Below are positions 1 through 9,170 of a DNA stretch of 64,000 bases, piece by piece (position 1 is the first letter of the stretch; every line of letters starts with the position of its first letter). Under the pieces are notes generated by a model. The model was not told the origin of the DNA and did not search any database. It worked only from the letters and a program-made list of their open reading frames with translations. Both the position numbers and the translations under genes were made by a program. Origin of the DNA: a bacterium (GTDB lineage: Bacteria; Bacillota; Bacilli; Lactobacillales; Streptococcaceae); contig CAJNDF010000009.1 of the NCBI GenBank assembly GCA_905221455.1, forward strand, positions 22,068 through 86,067, given 5' to 3'.

Positions 1-394
1 CGACCATCTTGCCAGAGCCAGCAGGAGCTGCTTCTTCCATATAAGCTCCACGCTTAGCGACCAAGGCTACCGCATCTTCAAAATCCAAGGCTCCACTAGC
101 CACCAAGGCAGAGTATTCTCCAAGAGACAAACCAGCAACCATATCAGGCTGATGACCCTTTTCTTGCAATAAACGATAGATAGCAACTGAAGTTGCTAAA
201 ATAGCTGGTTGTGTATACCGAGTCTGATTAAGTTTTTCTTCTTCCGTATCAATGAGATGACGCAAATCATAACCGAGTACCTGACTCGCTTGATCAATCG
301 TTTCTTGGACAATCGGATACTGATCATAGAGATCCCGTCCCATACCTAGATACTGGGCACCTTGACCAGCAAATAAAAAGGCTGTTTTAGTCAT
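1..394 (-). CDS. fabD: Malonyl-CoA:ACP transacylase FabD, N-terminal part (cut by window edge)
   Basis: FabD moves malonyl groups from CoA to acyl carrier protein, supplying the extender for type II fatty-acid synthesis in the cytoplasm. About 131 N-terminal residues are visible. They contain the family's GQGAQ motif near residue 10 and the nucleophile-serine motif GLSLGEYSALVA near residue 90. The start ATG overlaps the end of fabK by 8 bases, so the two are translationally coupled in one leftward operon. The rest, with the catalytic histidine, lies outside the window. The identity is secure; completeness cannot be judged. Confidence 0.93.
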   Translation of the reverse strand, partial: MTKTAFLFAGQGAQYLGMGRDLYDQYPIVQETIDQASQVLGYDLRHLIDTEEEKLNQTRYTQPAILATSVAIYRLLQEKGHQPDMVAGLSLGEYSALVASGALDFEDAVALVAKRGAYMEEAAPAGSGKMV

Positions 395-1361
395 TTCTTA
401 CAACTCCTGCCCAACGAGAGGCTTCTTCTTGAATTTTCTTAGCTGCTCCGTAGTACAAATCTTTTAGGATTTCTTCAGCTGTTTCTTCTTTGGAAACAAG
501 CCCCGCAATTTGACCTGCCATGACAGATCCGCCATCCACATCTCCGTGAACAACTGCTTTGGCTAGGGCACCTGCTCCCATTTGTTCAAAGATTTCCAAA
601 TCAGGATTTTCCTGTTTAAAGGCATCTTTCTCAGCCTTTTCAAAATCACGAGTCAATTGATTTTTAATAGCACGAACAGCATGGCCAAAGTGTTGGGCTG
701 AAATCGTAGTATCAATATCTCTCGCTTTTAAAATCTTGGCCTTATAATTCGGATGGGCATTAGACTCTTTTGCAACGACAAAACGTGTTCCAACCTGAAC
801 AGCCTCTGCACCTAGCATAAAGCCAGCCGCAGCACCTTCACCATCCGCAATCCCTCCTGCAGCAATAACAGGAATAGATACAGCTGCAGCTACCTGACGC
901 ACTAAGGTCATGGTTGTTAATTTACCGATATGCCCCCCAGCTTCCATTCCTTCTGCAATAACAGCGTCCGCACCGATTTTTTCCATACGTTTAGCTAGAG
1001 CCACACTTGGCACAACAGGAATCACTGTAATGCCAGCTTCATGGAAACGTTCCATGTATTTACCAGGATTTCCTGCGCCTGTTGTAACCACCTTAACACC
1101 TTCCTCGATAACGAGATCTACAATATCTTCCACGAAGGGAGATAAAAGCATGATGTTGACACCAAAGGGTTTATCCGTCAATGATTTGATTTTATCAATA
1201 TTAGCCTTGACAACTTCTTTAGGGGCATTTCCCCCACCGATAATCCCTAGTCCACCAGCCTTGGAAACAGCCCCTGCCAAATCACCATCAGCAACCCAGG
1301 CCATTCCTCCTTGGAAAATAGGATAATCAATGTTCAATAATTCTGTAATACGCGTTTTCAT
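387..1361 (-). CDS. fabK: Enoyl-ACP reductase II FabK
   Basis: FabK is the FMN- and NAD(P)H-dependent enoyl-ACP reductase that finishes each elongation cycle; streptococci use it instead of FabI. The 324-residue protein is a nitronate-monooxygenase-type TIM barrel, with the N-terminal substrate motif FQGGMAW (residues 17-23), the AEGMEAGGHIG loop carrying His144, and the flavin-phosphate motif GAEAVQVGTRF. The length matches the pneumococcal enzyme. It follows acpP after 116 bases that hold a FabT-type palindrome, so it probably has its own FabT-controlled promoter, and it runs into fabD. Confidence 0.97.
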   Translation of the reverse strand: MKTRITELLNIDYPIFQGGMAWVADGDLAGAVSKAGGLGIIGGGNAPKEVVKANIDKIKSLTDKPFGVNIMLLSPFVEDIVDLVIEEGVKVVTTGAGNPGKYMERFHEAGITVIPVVPSVALAKRMEKIGADAVIAEGMEAGGHIGKLTTMTLVRQVAAAVSIPVIAAGGIADGEGAAAGFMLGAEAVQVGTRFVVAKESNAHPNYKAKILKARDIDTTISAQHFGHAVRAIKNQLTRDFEKAEKDAFKQENPDLEIFEQMGAGALAKAVVHGDVDGGSVMAGQIAGLVSKEETAEEILKDLYYGAAKKIQEEASRWAGVVRND

Positions 1362-1407
1362 AGTGCCTCCATCATTTCTTGCTTACGTAATAGTTCGATA
1401 CTGTCAT

Positions 1408-1424
1408 AATTTGAAAATCAAACT
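1408..1424 (-). promoter_or_regulatory. FabT operator upstream of fabK
   Basis: A near-perfect palindrome (AGTTTGATTTTCAAATT on the minus strand) with the TTTGA-N3-TCAAA core of streptococcal FabT sites. It lies about 50 bases before the fabK start, where a promoter would be. No clear -35/-10 pair could be assigned. Confidence 0.75.
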
Positions 1425-1477
1425 ATTGCCTAAACAAGAGGGAGCGGGTTTCCCTACTCCTTCTATTTCTATTCTGC

Positions 1478-1702
1478 TTATTTTGTTTGCTCTTCAACGT
1501 AGGCAACCAAGTCACCAACTGTTTTCAAGTCATCTTCTGCTTCGATTTGGATATCAAAAGCATCTTCGATTTCTGAGATTACTTGGAACAAGTCCAATGA
1601 ATCTGCGTCCAAATCATCAAAAGTTGATTCAAGTGTTACTTCTGATGCGTCTTTTCCAAGTTCTTCAACGATAATTTCTTGTACTTTTTCAAATACTGCC
1701 AT
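1478..1702 (-). CDS. acpP: Acyl carrier protein AcpP
   Basis: The 74-residue acidic protein carries growing acyl chains on a 4'-phosphopantetheine arm. The attachment site is Ser35 in the DADSLDL motif. It sits between fabH and fabK in the standard pneumococcal order. AAAGGAG precedes the start ATG at good spacing. Length and motif leave little doubt, and it is the ACP of fatty-acid synthesis by context. No oddities. Confidence 0.97.
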   Translation of the reverse strand: MAVFEKVQEIIVEELGKDASEVTLESTFDDLDADSLDLFQVISEIEDAFDIQIEAEDDLKTVGDLVAYVEEQTK

Positions 1703-1760
1703 GATAGGACTCCTTTAAAATAAATAGTTTTTTATAACAATGTGTTCACCACATGATTAC

Positions 1761-2735
1761 CTAAATTGTAAGAATGAGCGTGCCCCAGGTCAAGCCTCCA
1801 CCGAAGCCTGATAGAAGAACAGTCTGACTACCATCTAAAGAGATGAGACCTTGTTCTACACACTCTGAAAGTAAAATCGGGATACTGGCTGCACTGGTAT
1901 TGCCATATTCCATCATATTAGCTGGAAGTTTAGCTCGGTCGACACCGATTTTTCTAGCCATCTTATCCAAGATACGGTCATTAGCCTGATGAAGTAGCAG
2001 ATAATCCAAGTCTGTCGCCTCTACAGGAGATTCTTCAATAGTTTGTTTGATAGATTTAGCTACATCTCGAATGGCAAAATCAAAGACCGCGCGCCCATCC
2101 ATCTTCAAAAATGAATCTGCATTTTCTTGATCTGAAAATGGAGAATGTAAGCCTGAATGTCCATAGGTCAGACACTCACTACGACTCCCATCACTGTTGA
2201 GACTCTCAGCCAAGAAATGCTCTTGCTCGCTAGCTTCTAGCAAGACACCACCAGCACCATCTCCAAACAAAACAGCTGTTGATCTGTCTGACCAATCGAC
2301 TGCCTTAGAGAGGGTTTCACTACCAATCACCAAACCTTTTTGAAAGCGACCAGAAGCGATAAACTTTTCAGCAGTTGACAAGGCAAATACAAATCCACTA
2401 CAAGCAGCTGTTAGGTCAAAAGCAAAAGCTTTTTTTGCACCAATATTAGCTTGGACACGAGCAGCTGTAGAGGGCATCATCGAATCTGGAGTAATGGTAG
2501 CTAGGATGATAAAATCCAGCTCTTCCCCTGTGATTTCAGCTTTTGTCATCAGTTCCTTAGCAACCTCTGTAGCCAAATCACTAGTAGATTCTGTTCTTGA
2601 AATATGCCTTTGTCGTATTCCCGTCCGACTTGAAATCCACTCATCATTGGTATCCATAATCTGGGCCAAATCATGATTTGTAACCACTTGCTCTGGAACA
2701 TAATGAGCAACCTGGCTTATTTTTGCAAAAGCCAT
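1761..2735 (-). CDS. fabH: 3-oxoacyl-ACP synthase III FabH
   Basis: FabH condenses acetyl-CoA with malonyl-ACP to start fatty-acid synthesis. The 324-residue thiolase-fold protein shows the full catalytic triad: Cys112 in AACSGF, His249 in LLHQAN and Asn279 in EYGNTSAAS. Its start codon shares one base with the fabT stop codon, so the repressor and FabH are translationally coupled. acpP follows after 58 bases. Confidence 0.97.
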   Translation of the reverse strand: MAFAKISQVAHYVPEQVVTNHDLAQIMDTNDEWISSRTGIRQRHISRTESTSDLATEVAKELMTKAEITGEELDFIILATITPDSMMPSTAARVQANIGAKKAFAFDLTAACSGFVFALSTAEKFIASGRFQKGLVIGSETLSKAVDWSDRSTAVLFGDGAGGVLLEASEQEHFLAESLNSDGSRSECLTYGHSGLHSPFSDQENADSFLKMDGRAVFDFAIRDVAKSIKQTIEESPVEATDLDYLLLHQANDRILDKMARKIGVDRAKLPANMMEYGNTSAASIPILLSECVEQGLISLDGSQTVLLSGFGGGLTWGTLILTI

Positions 2736-3169
2736 TATTTCAAATCCTCCAAAAATTGATAAAGTTTAGTCAAACCTTTGCTCATAACTTCAGTTTCTTC
2801 CTTGCTCATACCTTCGATAATATTTTCGACCATGGCCTTATGGAAACGTTTATGAAGTCTGTGAACCAAGCGACCTTTCTTTGTCAAATGCAAATGCACC
2901 ACACGACGATCCTGCTCTGAGCGAATGCGTTCAATGTAACCCTTGCGTTCAAGATTATTCAAACTCGTCGTAACCGTCCCAAGAGTCACCATCAACTCTT
3001 TCGACACTTGACTTGGCGTCACGTCTGGGAATTTTCCAATTACATCGATTGTATGGACTTCTTTGATGGAGATATCCTTGAAACGACTACCCCTCAAGCT
3101 AACTTCCTCGATAACGAGGACATTGTTAAATATAGATGTTAAATATTCATTAATTCGTTGGTAGTCCAA
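2735..3169 (-). CDS. fabT: MarR-family fatty-acid synthesis repressor FabT
   Basis: FabT represses the fab genes when bound to long-chain acyl-ACP. The 144-residue protein has a MarR winged helix, with the recognition region around [24 protein letters not shown] (named by its ends only: VTPS to LNNL) and a basic wing (RSEQDRRVV). The start chosen is TTG, not the ATG 21 bases upstream: the sequence before the TTG reads AAAGGAGG then seven bases, an ideal ribosome-binding site, and the upstream ATG overlaps that site. The resulting length equals the pneumococcal FabT as I remember it. fabH follows with one-base overlap. Confidence 0.93.
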   Translation of the reverse strand: MDYQRINEYLTSIFNNVLVIEEVSLRGSRFKDISIKEVHTIDVIGKFPDVTPSQVSKELMVTLGTVTTSLNNLERKGYIERIRSEQDRRVVHLHLTKKGRLVHRLHKRFHKAMVENIIEGMSKEETEVMSKGLTKLYQFLEDLK

Positions 3170-3194
3170 TCTCTTTTCCCTCCTTTTCAAAAAA

Positions 3195-3252
3195 CTTTCA
3201 CAATCAAAACATTTGACAAAAGAATTATATCAAACTTCAAAGAATGGTGCAA
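3195..3252 (-). promoter_or_regulatory. fabT promoter with candidate FabT site
   Basis: On the minus strand TTGCAC (3247-3252) and TATAAT (3224-3229) are 17 bases apart. Just downstream is TTTGATTGTGAAA, close to the FabT core TTTGA-N3-TCAAA, which fits negative autoregulation. The promoter is well supported; the operator is a weaker match than the one at fabK. Confidence 0.7.
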
Positions 3253-3260
3253 GTATTTTC

Positions 3261-4046
3261 TTATTTTCCAGTAAATTTCGGTCTTCTTCTCTCCGAATGA
3301 GCCCGAACTCCCTCTTTGAAATCTTCTGTCTGGGCCAAGGATTTCTGTAGGTTCAATTCTAAAGCAGCATAATCTTGCCAATCTTTGAATTGGCTCTCCC
3401 AGACCAACTTCTTGATGGCTGCATAAGAATTAGCCGATCCGCGTCTCAATTTTTTAAGAAGCTGTTCTCTCGTTTTTTCAAGTTTATCAGCTTCACAGAC
3501 GCGGTAAACAAGCCCCCATTCTAAAGCTTTTTCTGCGTTCAAAGCCTCACCTGTCATGGCTAGTTGAGCAGCACGCGTCACACCAGTACTGCGACTCAAG
3601 AGATGAATCCCTCCTGCATCTGGAGCCAAACCAACTCCAACAAAGGCTTGAATAAATTTAGCCTTATCGGTCGCTAAACAGAAATCTGCAGCAACAGCCA
3701 TATTAGCTGCGGCACCTGCAATAGCCCCATCAACCTCCATCAAGACAGGTTTAGTAATTTGCTTGATTTTATAAGAAATAGTATTGACCAATTCTGCAAT
3801 TTTCGTCAATGATGGAATATCATCCTCATCCACTGCCCGCTTCATCTCTACCAAATCTCCCCCAACCGAGAAGACCTTTCCATTGGCATTAATTAAGATA
3901 AAATGCACAGCCGGATCCTTTTCTGCCAAAGTCAGAGCTTCTAAAATCTCCTCACACATAGGAATATGGAAACCATTAGCGACATCAGGACGGTTTAAGG
4001 TAAGGATTGCCAAATCCTCTTCAAGCTGATAAATAATATGTTCCAT
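3261..4046 (-). CDS. fabM: Trans-2-decenoyl-ACP isomerase FabM (crotonase family)
   Basis: FabM converts trans-2- to cis-3-decenoyl-ACP, the branch step to unsaturated fatty acids in streptococci. The 261-residue protein is a crotonase-fold enzyme, with the oxyanion-hole segments [13 protein letters not shown] and [12 protein letters not shown] and a C-terminal helix ending in RRRPKF. On sequence alone it could be called a generic enoyl-CoA hydratase. Its place directly upstream of fabT is that of the characterised pneumococcal fabM, and this decides the name. AAAGGAG precedes the ATG. Confidence 0.93.
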   Translation of the reverse strand: MEHIIYQLEEDLAILTLNRPDVANGFHIPMCEEILEALTLAEKDPAVHFILINANGKVFSVGGDLVEMKRAVDEDDIPSLTKIAELVNTISYKIKQITKPVLMEVDGAIAGAAANMAVAADFCLATDKAKFIQAFVGVGLAPDAGGIHLLSRSTGVTRAAQLAMTGEALNAEKALEWGLVYRVCEADKLEKTREQLLKKLRRGSANSYAAIKKLVWESQFKDWQDYAALELNLQKSLAQTEDFKEGVRAHSERRRPKFTGK

Positions 4047-4094
4047 CAGGACTCCTTTTTATTTTATAAGCAGTTTAAATTATTTTACTATCAA

Positions 4095-4123
4095 AGTATA
4101 TCCTTTTTAAAACTCGAAAGCAA
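4095..4123 (-). promoter_or_regulatory. fabM promoter
   Basis: Minus-strand TTGCTT (4118-4123) and TATACT (4095-4100) with a 17-base spacer. The bases just downstream (CTTTGATAGTAAAAT) are a degenerate FabT-like sequence, too weak to call an operator. Confidence 0.6.
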
Positions 4124-4155
4124 GGAAAAATCGGCTGAAAGTGTCTCGGCCGATT
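4124..4155 (-). terminator. Terminator-like hairpin abutting the fabM promoter
   Basis: A 10-bp stem (AATCGGCCGA pairing with TCAGCCGATT, one G-U) with a 7-base loop, followed on the minus strand by five T. No leftward gene ends here; it lies just upstream of the fabM -35 box. It may block antisense transcription from the lysC side, or may have another role. Confidence 0.55.
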
Positions 4156-4197
4156 AAAAAGACTCGCTTTATCCTAGAAAGCATCTTATTTTCTTCA

Positions 4198-4226
4198 TTG
4201 AAAAAAGGCTTTCTTTCTGCTATAAT
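4198..4226 (+). promoter_or_regulatory. lysC promoter
   Basis: TTGAAA (4198-4203), a 17-base spacer and TATAAT (4221-4226), about 30 bases before the lysC start. Confidence 0.8.
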
Positions 4227-4255
4227 CGTATAAAATACTTACTTTAGGAGTTCTT

Positions 4256-5620
4256 ATGAAAGTTGTTAAATTTGGAGGTAGCTCACTTGCCTCTGCTGGT
4301 CAATTAGAAAAAGTTTTAAACATCGTCAAAAGCGATCCAGATCGCCGTTTTGTAGTTGTTTCTGCGCCTGGTAAACGCAATGCTGAAGATACTAAGGTTA
4401 CGGATGCCTTGATTAAATACTACCGCGATTATGTTGCTGGTAACGATATTAGCAAGAGCCAAAGCTGGATTATCGACCGCTATGCTGCTATGGTTAGCGA
4501 ATTGGGACTGAAACCAGCTGTTTTAGAAAAAATTTCTAAAAGCATTCGTGCTTTGGCCACTCTTCCTATCGAAGAAAATGAATTTCTCTATGATACTTTC
4601 CTAGCAGCTGGTGAAAATAACAATGCTAAATTGATCGCAGCCTACTTTAACCAAAATGGTATCGATGCACGCTATGTTCACCCTAGAGAAGCTGGTATTG
4701 TGGTCACAAGTGAACCTGGTCACGCTCGCATCATTCCATCAAGTTATGACAAGATTGAAGAATTGACAAATGCAAATGAAGTCCTTGTCATTCCTGGTTT
4801 CTTTGGTGTTACTAAGGAAAATCAAATCTGTACTTTCTCACGTGGAGGTTCAGACATTACTGGTTCTATCATTGCTGCCGGTGTCAAAGCTGACCTCTAT
4901 GAAAACTTTACAGACGTTGATGGTATCTTTGCAGCTCACCCAGGAATTATTCACCAACCACACTCTATCCCTGAGTTGACCTACCGTGAAATGCGTGAGT
5001 TGGCTTATGCAGGATTCTCAGTTCTTCATGACGAAGCTCTTCTTCCTGCCTACCGTGGAAAAATCCCTCTTGTCATTAAGAATACCAACAACCCTGACCA
5101 TCCGGGTACTCGTATCGTTCTAAAACATAGTAGTGACAAGTTCCCCGTTGTGGGAATTGCTGGTGACTCTGGCTTTGTCAGCATCAACATGTCTAAATAT
5201 CTCATGAACCGTGAGGTTGGATTTGGACGCAAGGTCCTGCAAATCCTTGAAGACCTTAATATCGGTTGGGAACATATGCCAACAGGTATCGACGATCTTT
5301 CAATCATCCTCCGTTCTCGCGAACTAACTCCTATCAAGGAAGAAGAAATCCTGCGTCAGTTGGTTCAAAAGGCTGAAGTAGACCATGCAGAAATCGAACA
5401 CGACCTTTCAATCATTATGATTGTTGGTGAAAAGATGAAAAGTCACATTGGAGTAACTGCTACTGCAACACGCGCTCTATCTGAAAACAAGATCAACATC
5501 CAGATGATGTCTCAAGGTTCTAGTGAGGTTTCTATCATGTTTGTTGTTCATAAAGACCAAGAAAAAGCAGCTATTAAAGCCCTCTACAGTGCCTTTTTCG
5601 GTGAAAGTAAGGAAGACTAA
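4256..5620 (+). CDS. lysC: Aspartate kinase
   Basis: The enzyme phosphorylates aspartate, the first step to lysine (and diaminopimelate), threonine and methionine. The 454-residue protein has an N-terminal amino-acid kinase domain with KFGGSS at residues 4-9 and the FSRGGSDITGS nucleotide/substrate segment. Two C-terminal ACT domains span roughly residues 300-454, so feedback control is expected, but the controlling amino acid cannot be read from the sequence. TAGGAG precedes the ATG. manO follows after 2 bases. The symbol lysC is the common one for single streptococcal aspartokinases. Confidence 0.95.
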   Translation: MKVVKFGGSSLASAGQLEKVLNIVKSDPDRRFVVVSAPGKRNAEDTKVTDALIKYYRDYVAGNDISKSQSWIIDRYAAMVSELGLKPAVLEKISKSIRALATLPIEENEFLYDTFLAAGENNNAKLIAAYFNQNGIDARYVHPREAGIVVTSEPGHARIIPSSYDKIEELTNANEVLVIPGFFGVTKENQICTFSRGGSDITGSIIAAGVKADLYENFTDVDGIFAAHPGIIHQPHSIPELTYREMRELAYAGFSVLHDEALLPAYRGKIPLVIKNTNNPDHPGTRIVLKHSSDKFPVVGIAGDSGFVSINMSKYLMNREVGFGRKVLQILEDLNIGWEHMPTGIDDLSIILRSRELTPIKEEEILRQLVQKAEVDHAEIEHDLSIIMIVGEKMKSHIGVTATATRALSENKINIQMMSQGSSEVSIMFVVHKDQEKAAIKALYSAFFGESKED

Positions 5621-5622
5621 TC

Positions 5623-5994
5623 ATGGCTCAATCTCTTAACAAAACAGTGCTTCTCAATACCACAGGCACTTCCTACCTCTCTATAGCTGGAAAAGTTGGG
5701 AAATTTCTTGTCGGAGATCAGGCTCTGGAATTTTACCCAGATGTCAATGTTGAACAATTTATCCAGATTCCTTGGAGCCATATCAACCAAATTGGAGCTA
5801 ATGTTACTGGTCGCAAAATCAGTCGCCACTTCGAAGTCTTTACAGATAGAGGAAAATTCCTCTTTGCTTCAAAAGACTCAGGTGCCATTCTCAAAATTGC
5901 ACGCGAAAAACTGGGCAATGACAAGGTCGTCAAACTTCCGACCCTGATTCAGACAATTAGCCAAAAATTTAAAAATCTATTTGCAAAAAAGTAG
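5623..5994 (+). CDS. manO: DUF956 family protein (ManO-like)
   Basis: A 123-residue soluble protein of the DUF956 family, named ManO where it lies in mannose phosphotransferase operons. It has no signal peptide or membrane segment. Here it follows lysC by two bases instead of sitting beside man genes, an arrangement I remember from pneumococcus. A regulatory role in mannose uptake is proposed for the family, but nothing here tests it. The promoter of the serS leader overlaps its last codons. Confidence 0.8.
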   Translation: MAQSLNKTVLLNTTGTSYLSIAGKVGKFLVGDQALEFYPDVNVEQFIQIPWSHINQIGANVTGRKISRHFEVFTDRGKFLFASKDSGAILKIAREKLGNDKVVKLPTLIQTISQKFKNLFAKK

Positions 5995-6009
5995 AAACTT
6001 TAGTATAAT
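5981..6009 (+). promoter_or_regulatory. serS leader promoter
   Basis: TTGCAA (5981-5986), a 17-base spacer and TATAAT (6004-6009). It lies across the manO stop codon and feeds the T-box leader. Confidence 0.85.
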
Positions 6010-6014
6010 CATAG

Positions 6015-6193
6015 CAACGGATAAGTAGGTTATCTTCTTCTTTCAGAAAGTCTGCGGGTGCTGCGAGCAGATAGGAGGGATAGGTGAAATTCTACCGTTA
6101 GTAACAATTACATACACAATCAAGTGCACACCTGTGAAGTTGGATGGAACCGTGGCCCTGCCACTCCAACGCTTTGTCAGGTGTGCTTTTTTC
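6015..6193 (+). promoter_or_regulatory. T-box leader of serS
   Basis: A tRNA-sensing leader. AACGGA near its start pairs with the later ACCGTT to close stem I. A UCU serine codon (6091-6093) sits just before that closing strand, in the specifier position. The T-box core TGGATGGAACCGTGG lies at 6141-6155. The terminator stem GCACACCTG/CAGGTGTGC (6126-6186) is followed by six T. Uncharged tRNA-Ser would stabilise the antiterminator and switch on serS. All parts are visible; the exact fold was not computed. Confidence 0.92.
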
Positions 6194-6207
6194 ATAAAGG
6201 AGTTCTT

Positions 6208-7482
6208 ATGTTAGATATCAAACGTATTCGTACAGACTTTGATGCTGTCGCAGAAAAATTAGCTACACGTGGTGTAGATGCTGCTGTCTTGAATGAGATG
6301 AAAGAAATCGATGCTAAGCGTCGTGACATTTTGGTCAAGGTTGAAACTTTAAAAGCAGAACGTAACACAGTTTCTGCTGAGATTGCTCAAGCCAAACGCA
6401 ACAAGGAAAATGCAGATGACAAGATTGCTGCCATGCAAAATCTATCTGCTGAAATCAAAGCTTTGGATGCCGAGTTGGCAGAAATCGATGCTAAATTGAC
6501 AGAATTTACCACTACTCTTCCAAACATCCCAGCTGACAGTGTTCCTATTGGAGCTGATGAAGATGACAATGTAGAAGTTCGCCGTTGGGGTACTCCACGC
6601 GAATTTGGCTTCGAACCTAAAGCTCACTGGGATCTTGGTGAAGACCTAGGTATCCTTGACTGGGAACGCGGTGGGAAGGTAACGGGCGCTCGCTTCCTCT
6701 TCTATAAAGGCCTCGGTGCTCGTTTGGAACGTGCTATCTACAACTTTATGTTGGATGAGCATGGTAAAGAAGGCTATACAGAAGTCATCACACCTTATAT
6801 GGTTAACCATGACTCTATGTTTGGTACTGGTCAATATCCAAAATTCAAGGAAGATACTTTTGAACTCAGCGACAGCAATTATGTCCTTATTCCTACAGCT
6901 GAAGTTCCTCTAACAAACTACTACCGTGATGAAATCCTTGACGGTAAAGACCTGCCAATCTACTTCACTGCTATGAGTCCTTCATTCCGTTCTGAGGCTG
7001 GTTCTGCTGGTCGTGATACTCGTGGCTTGATCCGTTTGCACCAATTCCACAAGGTTGAAATGGTTAAATTTGCCAAACCAGAGGAATCTTACGAAGAATT
7101 GGAAAAAATGACAGCCAACGCTGAAAATATCCTTCAAAAACTTAACCTTCCATACCGTGTCGTTGCTCTCTCTACAGGAGATATGGGCTTCTCAGCTGCC
7201 AAGACTTACGACTTAGAAGTTTGGATTCCAGCGCAAAATACCTACCGTGAAATCTCAAGTTGTTCAAATACAGAAGATTTCCAAGCCCGTCGTGCCCAAA
7301 TCCGTTACCGTGATGAAGCAGATGGCAAGGTTAAATTGCTCCACACCTTGAACGGTTCTGGACTTGCAGTTGGACGTACAGTGGCTGCTATTCTTGAAAA
7401 CTACCAAAATGAGGATGGTTCTGTAACCATTCCTGAAGTTCTTCGTCCATACATGGGTGGCGCTGAAGTTATCAAACCATAA
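6208..7482 (+). CDS. serS: Seryl-tRNA synthetase
   Basis: SerRS charges tRNA-Ser. The 424-residue class II synthetase has an N-terminal coiled-coil arm (about residues 30-100), motif 2 around [17 protein letters not shown] and motif 3 around [17 protein letters not shown]. The start is the ATG preceded by AAAGGAGTTCTT. A longer reading frame beginning inside the T-box terminator is not plausible, because that RNA is structured and the extra 28 residues are not part of the family. It is controlled by the T-box upstream and ends at a bidirectional terminator. Confidence 0.97.
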   Translation: MLDIKRIRTDFDAVAEKLATRGVDAAVLNEMKEIDAKRRDILVKVETLKAERNTVSAEIAQAKRNKENADDKIAAMQNLSAEIKALDAELAEIDAKLTEFTTTLPNIPADSVPIGADEDDNVEVRRWGTPREFGFEPKAHWDLGEDLGILDWERGGKVTGARFLFYKGLGARLERAIYNFMLDEHGKEGYTEVITPYMVNHDSMFGTGQYPKFKEDTFELSDSNYVLIPTAEVPLTNYYRDEILDGKDLPIYFTAMSPSFRSEAGSAGRDTRGLIRLHQFHKVEMVKFAKPEESYEELEKMTANAENILQKLNLPYRVVALSTGDMGFSAAKTYDLEVWIPAQNTYREISSCSNTEDFQARRAQIRYRDEADGKVKLLHTLNGSGLAVGRTVAAILENYQNEDGSVTIPEVLRPYMGGAEVIKP

Positions 7483-7483
7483 A

Positions 7484-7520
7484 AAAAAAGGTTTAGCTAT
7501 TTCTAGCTAGACCTTTTTTC
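7484..7520. terminator. Bidirectional terminator, serS / TDT-family gene
   Basis: GGTTTAGCTA and TAGCTAGACC form a stem (one G-U pair) flanked by A and T runs on both sides. It serves convergent serS and the leftward carrier gene, and overlaps the stop codon of the latter. Confidence 0.88.
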
Positions 7521-8406
7521 GTAACCAAATCAGATAAGCACCCAAGACAAAGAATAAAATAGTTAGGCAAATAACAGTTTCAACCACTACTAGATAATCC
7601 AGAAATGGAAGTTTCAAGATTCCCTGAGCCATCTTGAGCGAGGTAGCTGTGATAATGGTTGGGAAGGTGAGGGCTGAAAAAGTTGGTTGAAAGCCTTGTT
7701 TTAAAATATTGGGCAGTCGAGTTAAAACAAAGAAAAAGAAAGTTTGAGAAGCCAAAATCATGGCAATCAGGAGCCAAGTCGGTAGGCTGGCTCCTCCAAC
7801 TCGAACCAAGGAAGCCAAGAGCAGAGAGAAAGGAGCACAGTAGATTCCTTCCTGTCCAAGCATGGCTACAGGGAGTGGATGTTTCTTTAAATCGCTATAA
7901 ATAAGGGGATAGAGATAGAAGGTCAAGAGAAAACCAAAACTCAAGGTCGCATAGGCAATCTCGATAATGCCTACCAGTGGATAAGTCAAGGCTGCCACTG
8001 CTATTCCCACATAGAGAACCGTCCAGCTAGGAGTGGAATGAACCCTCCGACCAGGACAGGCAAATTTGATAGTAAATCCAGCAATCAGGGCCAAATCCAA
8101 GAGAAATGAAAACCACCAGAGCCCTTGCGCTACTAAAGGAAGATGAGGAAACACGCGAAAGACATAGGTCGATAAAATCATTCCAGCCATGGGAAAGGTG
8201 GCCATTCCTGACAAAAGAGGGGGCTTGGCCAATTCTTGCTTGGTTTCTTTCCAATTGAGCAAATGAAGAATCAGAAAGAATATCCACAAAATCAAACCTG
8301 ACATACTCAGTAGATGTGACAGAACTGGCAACATATCTAAAACGAGATTTCCAGCTCCTGCCAAACCTAGCAAACAACCAGAAAATACCAAGGGGAGTTT
8401 TTTCAT
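7507..8406 (-). CDS. TDT/SLAC1-family membrane transporter
   Basis: A 299-residue, strongly hydrophobic protein with about ten predicted membrane segments, of the tellurite-resistance/dicarboxylate transporter (TehA/SLAC1) family. Such proteins are anion channels or C4-dicarboxylate carriers; the substrate here is unknown. The start ATG follows GGAGGTTAGG; a TTG four codons upstream would place the ribosome site inside the gene. Older pneumococcal annotation calls the orthologue an exfoliative toxin, which is misleading. It stands alone, with a terminator shared with serS. Confidence 0.75.
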   Translation of the reverse strand: MKKLPLVFSGCLLGLAGAGNLVLDMLPVLSHLLSMSGLILWIFFLILHLLNWKETKQELAKPPLLSGMATFPMAGMILSTYVFRVFPHLPLVAQGLWWFSFLLDLALIAGFTIKFACPGRRVHSTPSWTVLYVGIAVAALTYPLVGIIEIAYATLSFGFLLTFYLYPLIYSDLKKHPLPVAMLGQEGIYCAPFSLLLASLVRVGGASLPTWLLIAMILASQTFFFFVLTRLPNILKQGFQPTFSALTFPTIITATSLKMAQGILKLPFLDYLVVVETVICLTILFFVLGAYLIWLRKKV

Positions 8407-8466
8407 CCTAACCTCCAATAATCATGTTAATTTCAGTATAGCATAAAAGCGCTTAAATGAGGGATT

Positions 8467-8505
8467 AAAAAAAACGAAGTCCGTTGATTTCAGACTTCAT
8501 TTTTT
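8467..8505 (-). terminator. Terminator of the AhpD-like gene
   Basis: Minus-strand stem AATGAAGTC/GGACTTCGTT followed by a run of eight T, directly after the stop codon of the AhpD-like gene. Confidence 0.85.
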
Positions 8506-8518
8506 GTTCAGATATGAA

Positions 8519-9067
8519 TTATGCATAAGGTTGCAATTCTGGATTAATTGGCGTATTGGCTAGGTTGTTGGCATAGTTACAGAGGCTGGCTAGGCTGACA
8601 CCAAGAACCACATCCAAGGCATTTTGTTGAGTGTATCCAGCTTCTAAAAACTCAGACAAGGCTTCATCTCCTACACGACCTTTGGTATTGATAACCGCCA
8701 AGGTAAACTTAGCTAGGGTGTCCAATTTAGGATCTGTTTCAATCGGAGTACGATTGCGAAGGGCTTGAAGAAGATCATCATTCATCTGGATTTGTTTGAT
8801 TGAAAAGGCTGTGTGACCTGCGACGCAGAAAGCACAACCATTAGTTACGGCCGCCGTGATTTGCACCACTTCACGCTCAACTGGTGTCAGGCTATTGCGG
8901 CGGTTGATAGCTCCGACAGTTCTGTAAGCCTCTAAAGCAGTCGGTGCATTGGCCAAGAGACCGATTAGGTTGGGAATATAGCCATTGTTATCTTTTTCTA
9001 CTGTTTCAAGAACTTCTTTCACTTCTGCTGGTGCTGATTCTACTGTATGAATTGTAAATGTTGTCAT
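8519..9067 (-). CDS. Carboxymuconolactone decarboxylase / AhpD-like protein
   Basis: A 182-residue all-helical protein of the CMD/AhpD family. The redox pair Cys78-Ala-Phe-Cys81 is followed by His85, and Glu66 precedes it, the arrangement seen in AhpD-type peroxidase-coupling proteins. A role in reducing peroxide or organic electrophiles is likely, but no partner (AhpC or lipoyl protein) is adjacent. Three in-frame starts exist. AGAGG lies 7 bases before the ATG chosen and 4 bases before the ATG immediately upstream. A single-gene unit with its own terminator. Confidence 0.75.
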   Translation of the reverse strand: MTTFTIHTVESAPAEVKEVLETVEKDNNGYIPNLIGLLANAPTALEAYRTVGAINRRNSLTPVEREVVQITAAVTNGCAFCVAGHTAFSIKQIQMNDDLLQALRNRTPIETDPKLDTLAKFTLAVINTKGRVGDEALSEFLEAGYTQQNALDVVLGVSLASLCNYANNLANTPINPELQPYA

Positions 9068-9170
9068 CATAAAACCTCTTTTCATTTTGTTGAAACCTAG
9101 TCTATCACAGATTCTATACCTTGCATAATATATATTTTAAATTGCACTGATAAAAATTCTTTATGAAAGC

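Noticed and set aside
6124-6207. Upstream extension of serS by 28 codons
   Set aside because: It lies inside the T-box terminator hairpin; the ATG at 6208 has the proper ribosome site and gives the family length.
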